From contig JAWNGF010000004.1 in NCBI GenBank assembly GCA_037039685.1, positions 1,860,001-1,924,000 of the forward strand: DNA of 64,000 nt, in the 5' to 3' direction. The stretch is from Ceratobasidium sp. AG-K. Its lineage: Eukaryota > Basidiomycota > Agaricomycetes > Cantharellales > Ceratobasidiaceae. Position 1 is the stretch's first letter, and the number at the start of each line of letters is the position of its first letter. Below the pieces are notes generated by a model. It saw nothing but the letters and a program-made list of their open reading frames with translations. It was not told the DNA's origin and made no database searches. Shown in pieces: positions 1-13,384 of this stretch. The position numbers were made by a program, and so were the translations under genes.

Positions 1-204
1 GACGACGATGGCTGGCTGACCAACTCGCAGTCGCAGCGGCTGTTCTGGTTGCCGTCCGACCAGCGCAATGGGTTCGGGCTCCTGACTCCCTCCAATCCTC
101 TTGTCATCAATGTCCGCAGCACCACCCGCGTTGACAACACCACGCGACTGGGAGAGCGGTGGCACGAATGCCACCATGCGTCATTGGAATCTGTTTCGTC
201 CTAA
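1..204 (+). CDS. C-terminal end of a WD40-repeat protein (5' truncated by window edge)
   Basis: Frame 1 is open from the first base to a TAA at 202-204 and gives 67 residues. The piece reads as a final WD40 blade followed by a tail: an acidic-aromatic start (DDDGWL), a LFWLP strand, and the segments RSTTRVD and GERWHE. I recall this combination from the C-termini of the large WD40/NACHT proteins common in Rhizoctonia and relatives, which are often annotated as HET-E-like. Such proteins are thought to act as NTPase-driven sensors in non-self recognition. Only the tail is visible, so the presence of a NACHT domain cannot be checked. The tail seems slightly degenerate around the RVDNTT segment, and the gene could be a decaying copy. 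Confidence 0.6.
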   Translation, partial: DDDGWLTNSQSQRLFWLPSDQRNGFGLLTPSNPLVINVRSTTRVDNTTRLGERWHECHHASLESVSS

Positions 205-3200
205 TCGGCTCACACTTCTATTCCTGAGACTTTCGTTTCGTCCTATTGTTTTGCCTCACTGTTACTTTGCTCTACTTGTATGATATGAAGAGTTTTTCTG
301 CATTGTCTCAGGTCATGTGTCCGTTAGTTCAAAATTTAAGGTTTTTGATGCTCATACTATGATGCCATAAGATCCCGCCGGCTCCGATGCGATCGTCGAT
401 CAATGCTGCCAGAAGCTCCGATCGCCATGTGCCGTCCCCAAAGATCAACGCACGCCCCCTTCCCCGATACATCGTTTGCCTGCACATTCTGAACAGCGAA
501 TCCACTTTAGGCTCATAGCTATGCGCTGAATTACCCGACTTTGTAATCCCTAGCGATAATAACGATGACCTCGACGATTCACCAGACTGCTAGCGAAACA
601 TGCCATCAAATCGAGCTCACTGGCACGATGATCAACTACTTCAAAGCACCGGCGGTTCTTCTTTGGGTCGCTCGTGGAATAGCCGCTACATGCGCCCCGG
701 CAACCGGCAGCTTCAGCCCCTATCCGAGGTAGCTGGGTCAACAATCCCCTCCCCTTTGCTCCACGCGACATAGGACTTGCCCTCGTCAAGCTGAACCTAC
801 TCGCAAATTTGTCCAGCGTTTGGATCTGTCTGGCTAGCCTTGTTCTGGTATAAGCTTCATCCACTGGACGCTACCTTACGTTCAAGTTCTGTTGCATCTT
901 TGACCCTGGCGGCCCATTGTAAATCTGTGATAACGTTACGAATCAACTATCGACTCTACAGGAACGACTCGCCATCAAATCGGACCTGAGGGGTGGTTGC
1001 TCAACTGTCCGTATTGGCTGAGGCATCGGAGTGGCTGCTTTCTTGACGAGGACAAGGATGAGGTTCTTCCAACCTTTATTTCTATTCGAGGACGAAAAGT
1101 AGCGAGGATGGAACGAGGATGTATTACGTGCAGATATTACTAATGTGCATCCTGGTTGGGCAGTTAGATTGGCTCGAGATTGGTCGAGTTCAAATTGTAG
1201 AAAGTTCTTGTATCTAGTAGAATGTGCTAGAATGTAACCGAGTCAAGTTCAGCCGCTTACCCATCCAAATTCGCAGTATATGCGCATGTAAGCCTACCGA
1301 ATGACTCGGTCGTACTTAGGGTATAAAAGGAGCACTTGCGTGCCCTCTGTACGGTAGTGTTTTCGTTTTCGTTTTCTCTCATCTGTCTTTACTGTTTTCT
1401 ATACACAATCTATATACAATTTATATACTATTTCTACACAAATTTGTCCAGGCGGTAAGATGAGTACTCTGGAGAGCCCAACACAGTCTTGCTTACAAAT
1501 TTTCCCGATGCGTAAGCTTTTGGCATTCGACTCGCACCTTCAGTCGGTATTCTGCAATAGGTACATGCGCTCGGCCATGCTAGGTATCTTGCTCGACTGC
1601 ACTGTGAGCCTTCCATCGGGCTAGTGACATTTGTATGCTAAGACGAAATTTCTGGGGCTAAAGGCTGATTGGAACGTCCGATGATCATGAGTGGATCCGA
1701 GATCTTGGGGGGCGGCCGGAGGTCTTGTGATCTTTCGACCTACAAATGTTTGTTGCCACTCGTTTTGTCACTCCAGACCAACGATTATCCTAATCGGACG
1801 TCGGATAACGCTGCGGGAGGCAAGGAGTGGTCGAACTCTGTCTTAGCAACCCGACGAGTGCATATAATCATTATTCCAGCAACGAGATCTTGAGATTATA
1901 TTCCATTGTTTAATGCTCAGCTCGGACGAGATTCAGCGAAACGACTATTGTCTTTGAGCAATGGAATGATTACTGTAAATTTGCGACACAAACTTCATGT
2001 AATGTCGTGGGTACCAACATCTGAAGAAAACACGGAGGTCCAAGCCAGGCTAGGTCGGAACTGAGTATTGGTACATCACGAATACACCCAGGTGGCACGC
2101 ACTTGAGATTTGCTATACGAAATCAGCGATTAGATAGATTCTCCTGAGTGAAAAGAAAATCCCATGGGCAGAGTGACTGTACACCAAGACGACAGCTGGA
2201 TAACCCCCAATCCATGTGGCGGTTCTACACCGGGAAGCGTGGGTTATCATCCGGGCACTGAGACGGGACGAGGCCAGGCCACTCACATGCACGCGAGAAT
2301 GAATGGATACTGGACAAAAATATGTGCATGCATATTTCTATAAACAAGGGCAAATGGGCACATGCATACAAGGAGTAGTTTTGGCTCCCCTGGGTGGTGT
2401 TCAACACACTGTGACAAGTGGCTACCGGCAGACATGTAGTAAGAAGTAGGCGATCCGGTTCAAGAAAGCCGAAGCGGCTGGTTGGATGTGCATCGGCAAG
2501 GGAATTTCTGTTGACTCAACAACGGGTGTGCTTGACCCTCAATGGATGGGATATCGAAGAGCAGCCATGACAGACAAACACGTTTGGCTCTAGTCCGGTC
2601 CCCCTGATATAAATACTTTCATGAGGTCTCACCAAAGTATGTGATCAGGCCGTACCGGCCATTCATGACTGGCGATGCTCAAGCAAATCCGCCGGTTCTC
2701 TTTTGGGCTCGTGAGCGCCGATTTGCTCGTGCGTGCTCGCTTAGGTATAGGAGCACCAATTGCACAGCCACTCGGGTGCTCCCGAGTGCTCCTTTACCCA
2801 AGCGAGCACGTATGAGCAAACCGGCGCTCGCCAGCGTCAGAGGATTTTGGTGACGTGATTCCAATGCAACAAGGACTGCGGCGGCATAATGTTAGTGAAT
2901 TTGCCTGACTGCCGCGCTGGATTGACAAGTAAATTTACGACGCATGCATCAATTTCTGCCTCGTTTTTACGGCTGATGCCTGATTAGAACGTTCTATAGA
3001 TGGTTGCAGGATCCTCTTGGCGCTCGAAGTATTGAGCAATCTATTGGTCACGAATACCAAATGCCACTCAATTCGCCATCATAGGCCAATGAATCTCGTA
3101 GCGGAACGTCATCTCACGAGGATAGGGAAGGAGTGTGTCATGGGCAGCAAGGGAGTGGTTTAACTTTGTTCTAGAAGCATAGTAAACGAACATGATGAGT

Positions 3201-3774
3201 TCCTTTGGTAAGGTGAGCTGGGGTATAAAGAGGCCGCGTGCAGGGGATGTGGGGTGGCATGTACACGCAAAATACAGAGGAGGCTCTTCTGTAGGCGCCA
3301 AGATCGCACATACACTAAAATAGGTGTGTTCTGGAGAGAAAATGCCACTCCAAATTCCGATGGAAGAGTCTTTCCGCCACGAGCGCATGAGTTTCGAGTC
3401 AATCCGCTACCAGGGAAGTAGAACCCAAACGACCCTTGCCTAGAGAAGCTTAGTCTGGTGTTTTGGGATATTGGTATTGATTTAATGTTACACAAAGTAA
3501 ATCGAGCGGTGGGTGAAGTTGTGAGAAAGCATCAGACGTATGAATAAATTAGTGGCCCGGGTGAGCCCGCACGATTTCTAGAAGCCAGCCCATGTATCAG
3601 TCCTCGCTGTAAATCAAAGTCAGTATTGTTTCAACGTCTCAAATCCGGAGGAGCAGAAATGAGTTGTGCACGAATCAAAGTCATTTAGTAGAGGGCGGAT
3701 TGCCCCGCACTTGATCCGCCAGACGGTTCGTGCTTCGATGGCTGCGAGAGCGAAAAATATAATAAACAAGGTAC
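205..3774. other. Intergenic region with a possible LTR relic and an inverted repeat
   Basis: No gene could be supported. A TATAAAA at 1322-1328 is followed by a pyrimidine-rich tract (about 1360-1440) ending in short TATA-like repeats. That is the look of the U3/R part of an LTR retrotransposon, but no second LTR, primer-binding site or polyprotein was found. An inverted repeat sits at 2713-2829. A 106-codon minus-strand frame at 3068-3388 is open but matches nothing I recognise. Confidence 0.5.
2713..2829. repeat. Imperfect inverted repeat with 44-nt arms
   Basis: The arm at 2713-2756 is nearly the reverse complement of 2786-2829, with about 39 of 44 positions matching by eye and a spacer near 29 nt. 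The arms are rich in GCTCG and GAGCAC words. It could be a small non-autonomous transposon (MITE) or a foldback. No target-site duplication was identified. Confidence 0.75.
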
Positions 3775-4407
3775 TCACTCTGATGTCTCCCTTCTCATGA
3801 ATAAATCTATGGCTCCTGAGAACGCGGCAAATGCCAACCCGCCTCCCACTGCTGCGCGAGGGCCAGAATTTCGCGCAAGTACTGCACCAGCAACGAATCC
3901 TGCCGAGACAGCGTTTGTAATATCGTTTTTAGCTCGAAACTACCAGCAGTCAATGCAATATCCCATGAGTGAAATGACTTAACTCACCCCCTCGATGCAA
4001 CACTCCACGCCCGAATACAGCGCCCCAACTTTTGCGAACCCTGAACCAGATCGCCACATCCCCCTCCCAGTGCTTCTGAAGAACTCGGAGGTTTTTTGGC
4101 GAGTACTTAGATTCGAGTCGTTTAGTCTATTCATCGGATCCTCGATGGCGAATGAGGAGCTCATTAACGAGAAGAATGCACCAAGTCCAAACCCTAAGGA
4201 CATATATTCAGTGCTTCCTAGTAGTACTATAGCATATTACATACCGACTCCCCCGGATAGCACTGTTTTGAAGGCACAGCTCTCCGACGCCATCCGCATC
4301 CAGTTCTCTACTTTCTTTTGTTGCATCAGTTGCGGGCGATCCTCCTCCGTCAGTCCTGGGGGTAAGGGCTCTTTGCCCGGTTGGTATATCGGTACTCCAA
4401 CGTTCAT
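3775..4407 (-). CDS. TIM22: Mitochondrial inner-membrane translocase subunit Tim22
   Basis: Three exons on the minus strand, 4407-4245, 4193-3988 and 3939-3775, join in frame with GT-AG introns to 177 residues. Tim22 forms the channel of the TIM22 complex, which inserts multi-spanning carriers into the inner mitochondrial membrane. Diagnostic segments are [11 protein letters not shown] before the first membrane span, [11 protein letters not shown] within it, [16 protein letters not shown], and the glycine-rich end with [15 protein letters not shown]. The cysteines in SCAFK and ECCIE match the conserved disulfide pair of the family. The start is the ATG at 4407, ahead of the usual proline-rich N-terminus. 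A GTGAGT donor overlaps the stop, and an acceptor near 3610 would swap the last residues for SDED, so the C-terminus is uncertain by one exon. Confidence 0.88.
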
Positions 4408-7400
4408 TTTTAGTTACTTGAATAGTTCAAAGATTGATGGCAAAACAAGGAGTCTTGGCGAGCATAAGCACTTGCGAATGACGGTTTCTGGAAAACTTGT
4501 CCCTGCGCTGACTCAGCTAGGCGCCTACTGCTACCTAGTTGCAATTGGCTCCTGGTGCTCCGTGCCTGATCTGTGGACATTACGGAGCATGGGGAACGTA
4601 GAGGGGGGGGGGAGCGGGGGTTGGATTTTTGCTGACACCGGACTTATAGTATTATAACGATGAACGGGATTCGAGTCCCCTCTACAAAGGCTTTAAGTTG
4701 CATCGGAACGACAACCGAAATTAAAGCCAAGTCAATTGGGACTCTCAATGCAAACATAACTAGCATTACATCCGGCATAAGTCGTAATCAAGGCTAGGTT
4801 TCGTAAATTTTCGACAGGCGCGGAGGTCCGTACGAAGCTGATTGGCAGTTGAGGGGCGCATCGACACGGCTTTGTAGGCTGGGTATGTTTCTCCTCTGGA
4901 GCGTCCTGGCGGTGGTACTGAAGTTCATTTCAATTTGTAGTAGCAAAGGACCCCGGTGGATGGGCCCAATCATGTCATCCACGTGGATAGTTTGCTCAGC
5001 TGACTGATTAATCTAGACCATAATTGCGATGTTCGTGAAAAATGAACAGACATGCTCAAGAAGTGGTAGACGTGTGTCAAGAGCTTATGTGCAACTGACT
5101 GTATCAATGATATGGTGGTCCCAAGGGCCTAATACCTTGTCTCTCTCATCCGTGTTGCGCGCTATCTAGGTGAAAGTCGTTACGTGGTCCTGCCCCCAGA
5201 GGATCGTACGAGGGGGTCGGTCTCCGCTGGTGGCCGCCCGGACCCGCGATTCCCGGATATCGGACACGGCAATCGACGAGGCACGTGCCAGAGTCTTGAT
5301 AATTGGTCAACCGCCGTTCATGACAACCTCAACGACGATGTGAAGTTAGCTTGTTGGGTTTCAAGTTGCCGGATTTTACACATGCGCCCTACCCCACATT
5401 AGAATAAAAGTGGAAACTACAAACTTCCATGCCGGATAGGCTTGGCTTAACGCGTACCCGTAGAGAGGATGGTGGAACGATCGGCATGCCTGACCTAGAT
5501 TGGTAGTTGCAGTTTTGGAATATCAGCCCAGGTTTTGGTCCGCGTAGAAAGCACACCGTTGAAGTGCGCTCGGCAATCCGACTGGCATCGGAATAGAAAC
5601 TGGGTGTATCAACGAAACTTGCAATCCAGTTGCCATGCACAGATTATTGGGGATTGACTATAGCTAGTTCGAGGATAACGGTGACAACGTACTTATTACA
5701 GTACTCCTTCCACATGCACCTTCCCAGACAATCACTCCCAGGAGGTGTGTGAGAGAGGCACACTATATTATTTATAATTTTTTTTGATTCATGCCCGGAT
5801 CTACGTTGTAGCTGGGGGGCGCCTTATAGCCACATCGCAGCCACGTGACTGTCTCTTCGGGTGGCTACGGATTCCACAGACGTGGTTGAAATGGCATGAC
5901 TCGGTGTATGGTAACCACAGCAAGTAGCACTCGCTTTCCGCTGGCTAAGATGTGGGAATGGGTGATATCTTTCCCTAAAACGGAGCCCGGGCTCAGGCCT
6001 AACGTCCGTTCTACCGTTCGAACATTAACCAAACTTGGCTCAGGCGCGAAACACGGTTCCGGGGCGGTTTTGCATTTGCACTATGGATGTTGCCGTCGGT
6101 AGTTTTAAGCGGGCTGAACGCCCAGTGTTGGTGCTACGCGAGCCTTAGCATAGACGCTGGAGAAATAGCCGTTATTGAAGTATACAAGTAGGTGAATTAT
6201 TTGGTTGATCATTAGTTACCGAGCATATTTCACCACTTGGTTTACACCAATGTCACTAATAAAACTCTCGGATACCTGGCGCGAGAGCTATTACAAGCTA
6301 CCAATTTGTCCCACACTGATGTATTTCAAGTTTATAAACGCATCGAGCGGACAATGCCAAATATGGTACTGCTCAAACAAACCACCTGAACAACGGACAC
6401 AGCATACATCAGTTGTTTGCAGGTCACTATATCTTCCTGCATTGAGATGGCGGAATTTAGCTCCAGACAATTAGCTTGCGGTGACAATAGGCCCTTACCT
6501 TACTTGAATTGGGTGGGTAAATGTCTGGGGAGAGCCTGCGTACTCTGAGCAGTAGGAGCAAGGTGGATGCCCCAACTATTAACTGAGCCGCACCTGAAAC
6601 GGAGCATATCCCAACGACCGCGATCTGACACACGGATGAACTGTCCCGTCAAAGTCAGTATTGGTAGGATACGCTCAGTGATGGAGCCTACAGGAGCAAC
6701 ACGCTGGCCTGGGAACAGGAAGGGAAATTAACCAGGAAATAGTCAGCCATGCGAGGGGTATCGAACAGATATGCGTACAAGTTGAGTGACCATTCTCCAA
6801 CGGATCAAGTCAGAGACCTGACGCAGGTGTTCCGTGCGTCCGTGAGCGAATAAATGCGGTTGATCGTGTACCGGCCTGATAAATGAGAAAACGACTGGTT
6901 GGATGACTGTGTGAGAGACTGGCATCGTAAGATCCGGATGATTTAACTCTGGTAGACAACACGTAGATAGTCGGCTCGAGAAAAGGGGGAATGGAACTCG
7001 AAAAATGCAAAGGCCTTCGATAAATCCCCGCGTGAGCGATGACTTCGCACGCGTGTTCTTGACATGGCGAAAAAAGGCAAGTGATCACACGTCGTCGCGG
7101 GTTGGCTGGTTAATGGGTATCGGTATCTGTGGTGACGCTCGTGAAATGCGCTTGGACGGATTAGGATACTGCTCGCCTTGCTGTACTTCATTGATCCATA
7201 AATGCCAGGCCGAGGTTGCCAAAACAAGCTTGAGCGGACTGATGGGGTCGGTCGCGTAACATAGGAGGCGTCCAGCCCCGAACAGCCAACCCCGGAATTT
7301 CCAGTCAACCGAGTACGAAGCCGTGGTAAGCATTTGGTAAGTATTCGGGGGTGTTGCGGCCAACAGAATCCGATTGTTTGGTGCGGGGTTAGGCATATTC

Positions 7401-8670
7401 TAGACGAGTGCACGAGCGGCTCCACGACTGGAAACGTCGCACAACACAATCACAATGACAGGCCGGAACGGGCCCGCAAGGTCGACAAAGGCCAGAAAAG
7501 GTGGAACACTGCTCGGTGAAAGCCGCGATAGGGACTGGATGCATACAAAAGGCGTAAGGGTCCATGGGTGATTGATGCACAACTAGAGTGGCGCCATGAT
7601 ATTACGATGAGATATGGTTCTCGAGCGTCGCTCGGATAGTCCCGATTGGTATACAAACTCAAACAGGGGGTTCCTCTCGAGTGATACTGTAGCGGTTGCC
7701 GACCCCTTGTATCTAATTGGTCCACCGGATTGTCTTCCTTGCCCGCTTCGAGCCGAACCATAGCTCACCGCGGGAGCCAAGATGAGTCTTCAGGGGTAAT
7801 TCCACAAGAGGGAAAAGAGAAAGCGCAAAGCCGAGCGGGTGCCTGGAAGTTTGTACTACGTTCGGGTCCGGGAGGCTCCAAGTAGAGTCGATGCAAGTCG
7901 CAGTGGACATATTTGGTCACATTATAGTCACGTGCTATGACAGACAAAAATTTCGGTGGCTGGCGGGCGGCAATCATTCGTCGGCTTATCCAACTATGGA
8001 CATAGAACTTTGGATGGCGCGGTGAATGAGGAGCGTGCGAAATGAACTAGGTCGGATATGTATGTGATAGCTATGCATAGCGATGTCGTGGTTAATTATT
8101 GAAACAGCGAGCCTAGGCTATGAGGACACTGGTTTATGCGAAGCCTAGGATCCGTCCCGTTGCTCGCGTGACGGTCGACCTGGCCCGACCAAAATGGCGC
8201 TGTGTCTGCGCCTAGAGATTCCACCGCTGTTGTGCCCTCGGTTGCTGGGGTGATTTTAATTTGCAATGACAACGCGTGGCGTCCTCGACTGATCACCAAT
8301 GTGTGCGGGGTTAACGTGGTGGTCAACAAAATACGAGCAACAGGCCAACAAGTGAAAAAACAGACACAATCGAGTGTCAGACTTGAGTCAGGAGGGTTGC
8401 ATACGGGTGGCTGGTGCTGTGCAGGACCCTGTGTGGCTGTGCCAATAAATTTCTGGCCCCGAGACCTAGGACCTTGTGCCTTCCGCCAGCGTCGAGTGGC
8501 GTCCGAGTCAAAGTAGCTTCGTCTCTGCACCCAGAGTCCAAGCCTGCCGGTCGGGTGTTTTCACGACTTTTTTCTATTTGATTGTGTTTTATACGCCACT
8601 GGCGAGATATATCGAGATCGTACTCGTGAGTGCAATAGGCGATTGGTGGCCGTGGCTGACGACGTGCAGA
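4408..8670. other. Intergenic region, no recognisable gene
   Basis: About 4.2 kb of mixed composition between the divergent TIM22 and eIF4G genes. Short open frames on the minus strand between 7085 and 7910 have some protein-like character, for example a 103-codon frame at 7085-7396. They could not be joined into a convincing spliced gene and resemble no family I know. The stretch just before 8671 is the presumed eIF4G promoter and 5' UTR. Its last bases (TGGCCGTGGCT shortly before the ATG) are conserved upstream of the paralogue at 35696. Confidence 0.5.
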
Positions 8671-11600
8671 ATGAGCAGTTCTGTTAAACCCGCAGGGCAA
8701 AGCAAGGCATCGAATCCGTCTGTTCCTCCGGTGAACTCGGCGTGGGCAAAAGGCCCTCCACAGACAGCGTCGAATACGTCACGCGCCCAATCCCCTGCCA
8801 GCAATGCGCCAGCATCGTCTCCGGCCCAGTCACGCCGCCAGTCGACGCTTGGCCCTCAGCCACAGCCACAGCCACCCGTAAAGGCTGCTGCGAGGGTGGC
8901 GGGCACAGGGCATCGAGCGAGTGAGCAAATCGCCTTGATTTTATGATTTATTTAACACGATTATTAGCCAACTCGATCAACTTTGGTTCGATCGAGTCGC
9001 CGGTCGAAAAAAAGCCCGACCCGCCAGCGCCGACTGCGGCCCCAGTGCCCACACCCACACCGACAGCCCCTAAGCCCGCCACGAATGGTGTCAAGATCGT
9101 TGCTCCCACGCCCTCGGCACCGGCGAGCGCACCCAGCACAAGCGCCAGCACGCCGCCAGCCAGCACATCCACCCCGAACAAGACGAAAAAACTTAATGTG
9201 CATGCGCTGTTCCAGACACCGGCGGCCGCGACTTCGCCAGCCACCACGACCCCCACGGCCACGCGGAGCAATTCCGGGTTTACGAATCCCAATCCGCCGA
9301 CTCAGTATCCGCGGAGTCCGCAAATCTCGCGTCCGTCGCTTGGTCCGACGCCGAGTAATTCTACTGGTCAGCGTCCGGCTGGGAGTCCGAGACTGGGCGG
9401 TGCGCCGTTGCACCCCCAGCAATACCCCATGCAACACCCCGGGCCACATCACCCACATGGCGCGCACCAGATGCCGCCTCCGACCTGGAACCCATACTAC
9501 GTACGCCTCTAACATTTTTTTCAGGATTTTATCTCATTTTTCGCAGTACCCCCCGCAAGGTTACGACCCGTACAACATGTACTGGCAACACCAGCAACAT
9601 CCTCAACATCCGCAACACCCTCAACACCCGCACCAACAACATCCGCACCTTCCCCAGATGCACACACCGCCCATGCAACCGTCTCCCCGCACCCAACCCG
9701 CCCAACCCCGTCCGCCCTCGACCCCACCCGTTCCGGCATCTTCCGGCGCACCCACGCCCGCACCGAACCCGCTCCCTCCGATCATCACCCAAACGGCGCA
9801 CGCGGCCACTCAACCGAGCGCGCCCTCGCCTTCTCTCAATGTCACTGCGGCGGCGTTTGTCCCCGGTGCGGCGATGCGTCGGCCCGTCCGGATTAGTACT
9901 CCCAATGGCGACGCGCTTACGTTTGAGGGTCAAGTCCCGCCGAGCCCCAAGGTGACGATCCCTGCGGTCGTGACGCACGCTAAACGACCGAGTGTTGCGG
10001 TGCGGATGGAGACCGAGGCGCAAAAAGAGGAGCGGTTGGCCAAGGAAAAGGAGGAAAAGGAGCGCAAGGAGCGAGAGGCACGCGAGGCCAAGGAAAAGGC
10101 TGAGCGCGAGGCGAGAGAGAAGGAAGAGGCCGAGAGGAAGGAGAAGGAAGAGGCCGAGCGCAAGATCAAGGAAGAGGAGGAGCGCAAGGCGAGGGAGGAG
10201 GAGGAGCGTCGGATTAAAGAAGAGGAGGAACGCAAGGCCAGGGAAGAAGAGGAGCGCCGGTTGAAGGAAGAGGAGGAGCGCAAGGCCCAGGAAGCGGAAG
10301 AGGCGCGGCTCAAGGCAGAGGCAGAGGCGAAAGCTAAAGCCGAGGAAGAGGCCAGGCAGAAGGAGGAGGCTGAGCGCAAGGCCAAGGAAGAAGCCGAGCG
10401 CAAGGCGAAAGAGGAGGAAGAGGCCCGTCTCAAGGCTCAGGCCGAAGCTGAAGCCAAAGCCAAAGAAGAGGCCGAAGCCAAAGCCAAAGCCGACGCTGAA
10501 GCCGCCGAGGCCGCCGCAAAGGCCAAAGAAGAGGCCGAGGCGCGCGACACACCCTCTCCCCTTGCTTCCCCCAAGGTCGCCAACGGCCTCTTGCCCACCG
10601 CCCCCGAACGTCCGTCGCCCCTCTCTGCATCTACCACTGCCCCCGACCGTCCCTCCCCACTATCGATTTCGACCACCCTCGAGCGCCCGAAACGTCCTGT
10701 TCCCGGGCCATTGGATCTCTCGAGCGCGCAGGGCAACCGCTCTGCGGCGCCCATGTCGGCCTTGGCCAGCGCGCGGATTATCGACGACTTGAGCGTTGTG
10801 CCCTATCCCGATAGTATCAAGACCCCCAATCCCGATTTGAATATTGCTGCTACGCCGGGCAAATTTAGGTGCGTTGCGTGGCTGCCCAAGTCTAAATTTA
10901 CTCACGAGTCTTTCCTCCATATCATCCGTAATTACACGCGCCTCACAGGTACGACCGAGACTTCCTCTTGCAATTCATGGGCGTATGCAAAGAGAAACCC
11001 GACTCGCTTCCGCCTCTCGACGCCATCGGCCTCGAACCCGGCGAAGGCGGCGCAAATTACTCGGCTGGCCCACGTGCCGGAGAACGCCGCCGTGTCGGCT
11101 CGATGGGCATGGGCAACGCTCCCTCACTTTCCCGTCAAGCGTCCATGGGCCTCGGTCTTGGACCCGGCCTCGCCAAGGGCGGCGGATTCGCCATGGGCCA
11201 ATTCCAATCTCCCGCTCGGGGTATGGACTCGCAGTCCCGATTCGACGCTTCGAACAACGCCCGCGGCCCAATGCCGTTTGCCGGCCCTGGGGGCAACCGT
11301 CTGACGCCCATGACACGCAGCGCGAGCCAGGGCGGAGTCGGCGGCGGAGGTCCTCGCGAAGCCAAGCGTACGCGTAGTCAGCGCGGGAACAACCGTGGCG
11401 AGAGCGGGATGCGCGGGAGTGGGTTCCAGACGCCGTCTCAGCAATTGGCGGGCATGAACCTCGAGCCTGTCGCGCCGCTCGAAGTGAGCGAGAACCGATG
11501 GGTTGCTGGAAGTACCCAGCGCACGCCACAACAAGTCGAAGAGCACCAACTCGTGGAGCGTAAAGTCAAGGCGCTGCTCAACAAGCTCACGATGGACAAG

Positions 11601-13384
11601 TTTGACTCGATCTCGGACCAGATTATCGCCTATGCCAACAAGTCCGAGCAAGAAAAGGACGGGTCGACGCTCATGCAGGTCATCAAGCTCGTATTCGAAA
11701 AGGCCAAGGACGAGGCTGCGTTTTCCGAAATGTACGCCCGACTGTGTCGCAAGATGATGGAGCGGGTGTCGCCAAATGTCCAGGACGAGACGATTCGTGG
11801 CTCGGACGGCCAGCCGATTGCCGGTGGCATGCTGTTCCGCAAGTACCTACTCAACCGATGCCAGGAAGATTTCGAGCGTGGTTGGAGTGCCAAGGAGGCT
11901 GCTCTGGCTGCTGCCAAGTCCAAGGCCGACAACGACAAGGCTGCCGAAGCCGCGAGCGAGGCCAATGGCGAGGCTGTTCTCTATTCCGACGAGTACTATG
12001 CTGCCGCCAAGGCCAAGCGTCAAGGTCTCGGTCTCGTCCGATTCATCGGCGAGTTGTTCAAGCTGTCCATGTTGACCGAGCGCATCATGCACGAGTGTAT
12101 CAAGAAGCTCCTGTCCAACGTCGTCAACCCCGAAGAAGAGGAAATCGAGAGCTTGTGCAAACTCCTTACGACCGTCGGACAAACACTCGACAACCCCAAG
12201 GCGCGCAACCACATGGATATCTATTTCGAGCGCATGAACGAAATGGCCAAGGGCAACAATGTCAATTCTCGAATGCAGTACATGCTTTTGGTAAGTGACC
12301 CGATTTATGCGATTGATCGGCACTGACTAGGGTATAGGACGTCATCGAGCTCCGGTCGCGACACTGGCAAGCCCGGTCGGCTATGCCCCAGGCTCCGCCT
12401 CAGCGACAAGACAAGGGCGACCACAATGTGCAGCGTGGTGGATCTCGACGAGGCGAACGCCGCGATACGGCCGAGCCCGACGGATGGAACGTCGCTGGTG
12501 GCACGGGCACCCGACCCCCCGCACGCGCCGGTGACCTCTCCCAATTCGGCAAGATCTCCAAACCGACTGGGATCCAATTTGGCCCTTCGAGCGTGTTCAG
12601 CAAAAAGGACCCCAAGCGCGAGCCAAGCATGGGACGTGCGAGTGGTGCGAATATGTTTGCTGCTCTTGGCGCGGGAGGTGGAGATGCGCCGATGCCGACG
12701 CCGATGGAGCGCACGCCGAGCAGTCGCAAGCCGAGCGTCGATCTTGGGCCGGGTGGAGCGCCTGCTGGCGAGCGCAGGAAACTGAACTTGACGCCGCGGA
12801 CCAAGCCTCTCGAGAACAAGGAGGAGGACAAGGAGGAGGAGAAAGAGGAAGACAAGGAGGAAGACAAGGAGGAAGCTCCCGCCCCGGCTGGGTTGTCCGA
12901 AGGGGATGCGAAGAAAAAGGTCGAGGAGGATGTCAAGGTAGGTTGCCCCAGCGTGTTTCGCCACACGGTGCTGACTGGTACGCAGGAATTCTTGCACTTG
13001 GAGAACTTCGACGAGGCGATCATTGGACTCGAAGCCCTGCCGACCGAGCACCGACATTTGTTCGTCGACAAACTCATCAGCGCTTCATTCGAAGGTGGTC
13101 TCAAGGATGTCGTGCTCGCCGAGAAGCTCATCGCCGATATTCACAAGCGTGGTGTCGTTTCGCCTGAGGGCCTTGAGCGTGGTCTATTCCCGACCGTCGA
13201 GTTCGCTGATGACATCAGCATCGACGTGCCCAAGACCTACGAGTGGCTTGCCCGATTCATCATCGCCGCTGGGTTCGACAAGTCCAAGGCGGAAGAGCTA
13301 GCTGGCAAGATCTCAGTAGAAGGAACACCCAAGGTTCACCCCCGAGACCAGCTCTTGAAGGCTTACGAAAAGGCGTCTGCCTAG
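8671..13384 (+). CDS. eIF4G: Translation initiation factor eIF4G, canonical full-length copy
   Basis: Six exons (8671-8920, 8968-9500, 9547-10868, 10949-12290, 12338-12937, 12986-13384) join in frame with GT-AG introns to 1481 residues. eIF4G is the scaffold of the cap-binding complex eIF4F. Residues 1-330 are Pro/Ser/Ala-rich with a His/Gln/Pro repeat coded near 9585-9660. A Glu/Lys/Arg-rich block (coded about 10010-10545) should form a single alpha-helix. The eIF4E-binding motif YDRDFLL (Y-x4-L-L) lies at 703-709, immediately after the third intron. MIF4G, the eIF4A-binding HEAT domain, spans about 900-1150 and ends at the fourth intron. An acidic Glu/Asp/Lys linker precedes MA3 at 1350-1481, which is one exon. 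All landmarks are intact, so this is probably the working gene from which the other copies derive. Confidence 0.93.

Noticed and set aside
3995..4657. A 220-codon plus-strand open frame
   Set aside because: It lies opposite the TIM22 exons, which carry strong family motifs and correct splice sites; the plus-strand reading matches nothing.
4655..4700. A tRNA T-arm-like string (GGGATTCGAGTCCC)
   Set aside because: No matching acceptor, D or anticodon arms lie at the required distances upstream.
6943..7910. Overlapping minus-strand frames as a spliced gene
   Set aside because: Protein-like pieces exist, but no set of GT-AG introns joins them into one coherent frame, and no family was recognised.
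9930..10433. A 167-codon Ser/Ala/Leu-rich minus-strand frame inside eIF4G
   Set aside because: Antisense shadow of the charged-helix segment of the canonical eIF4G.
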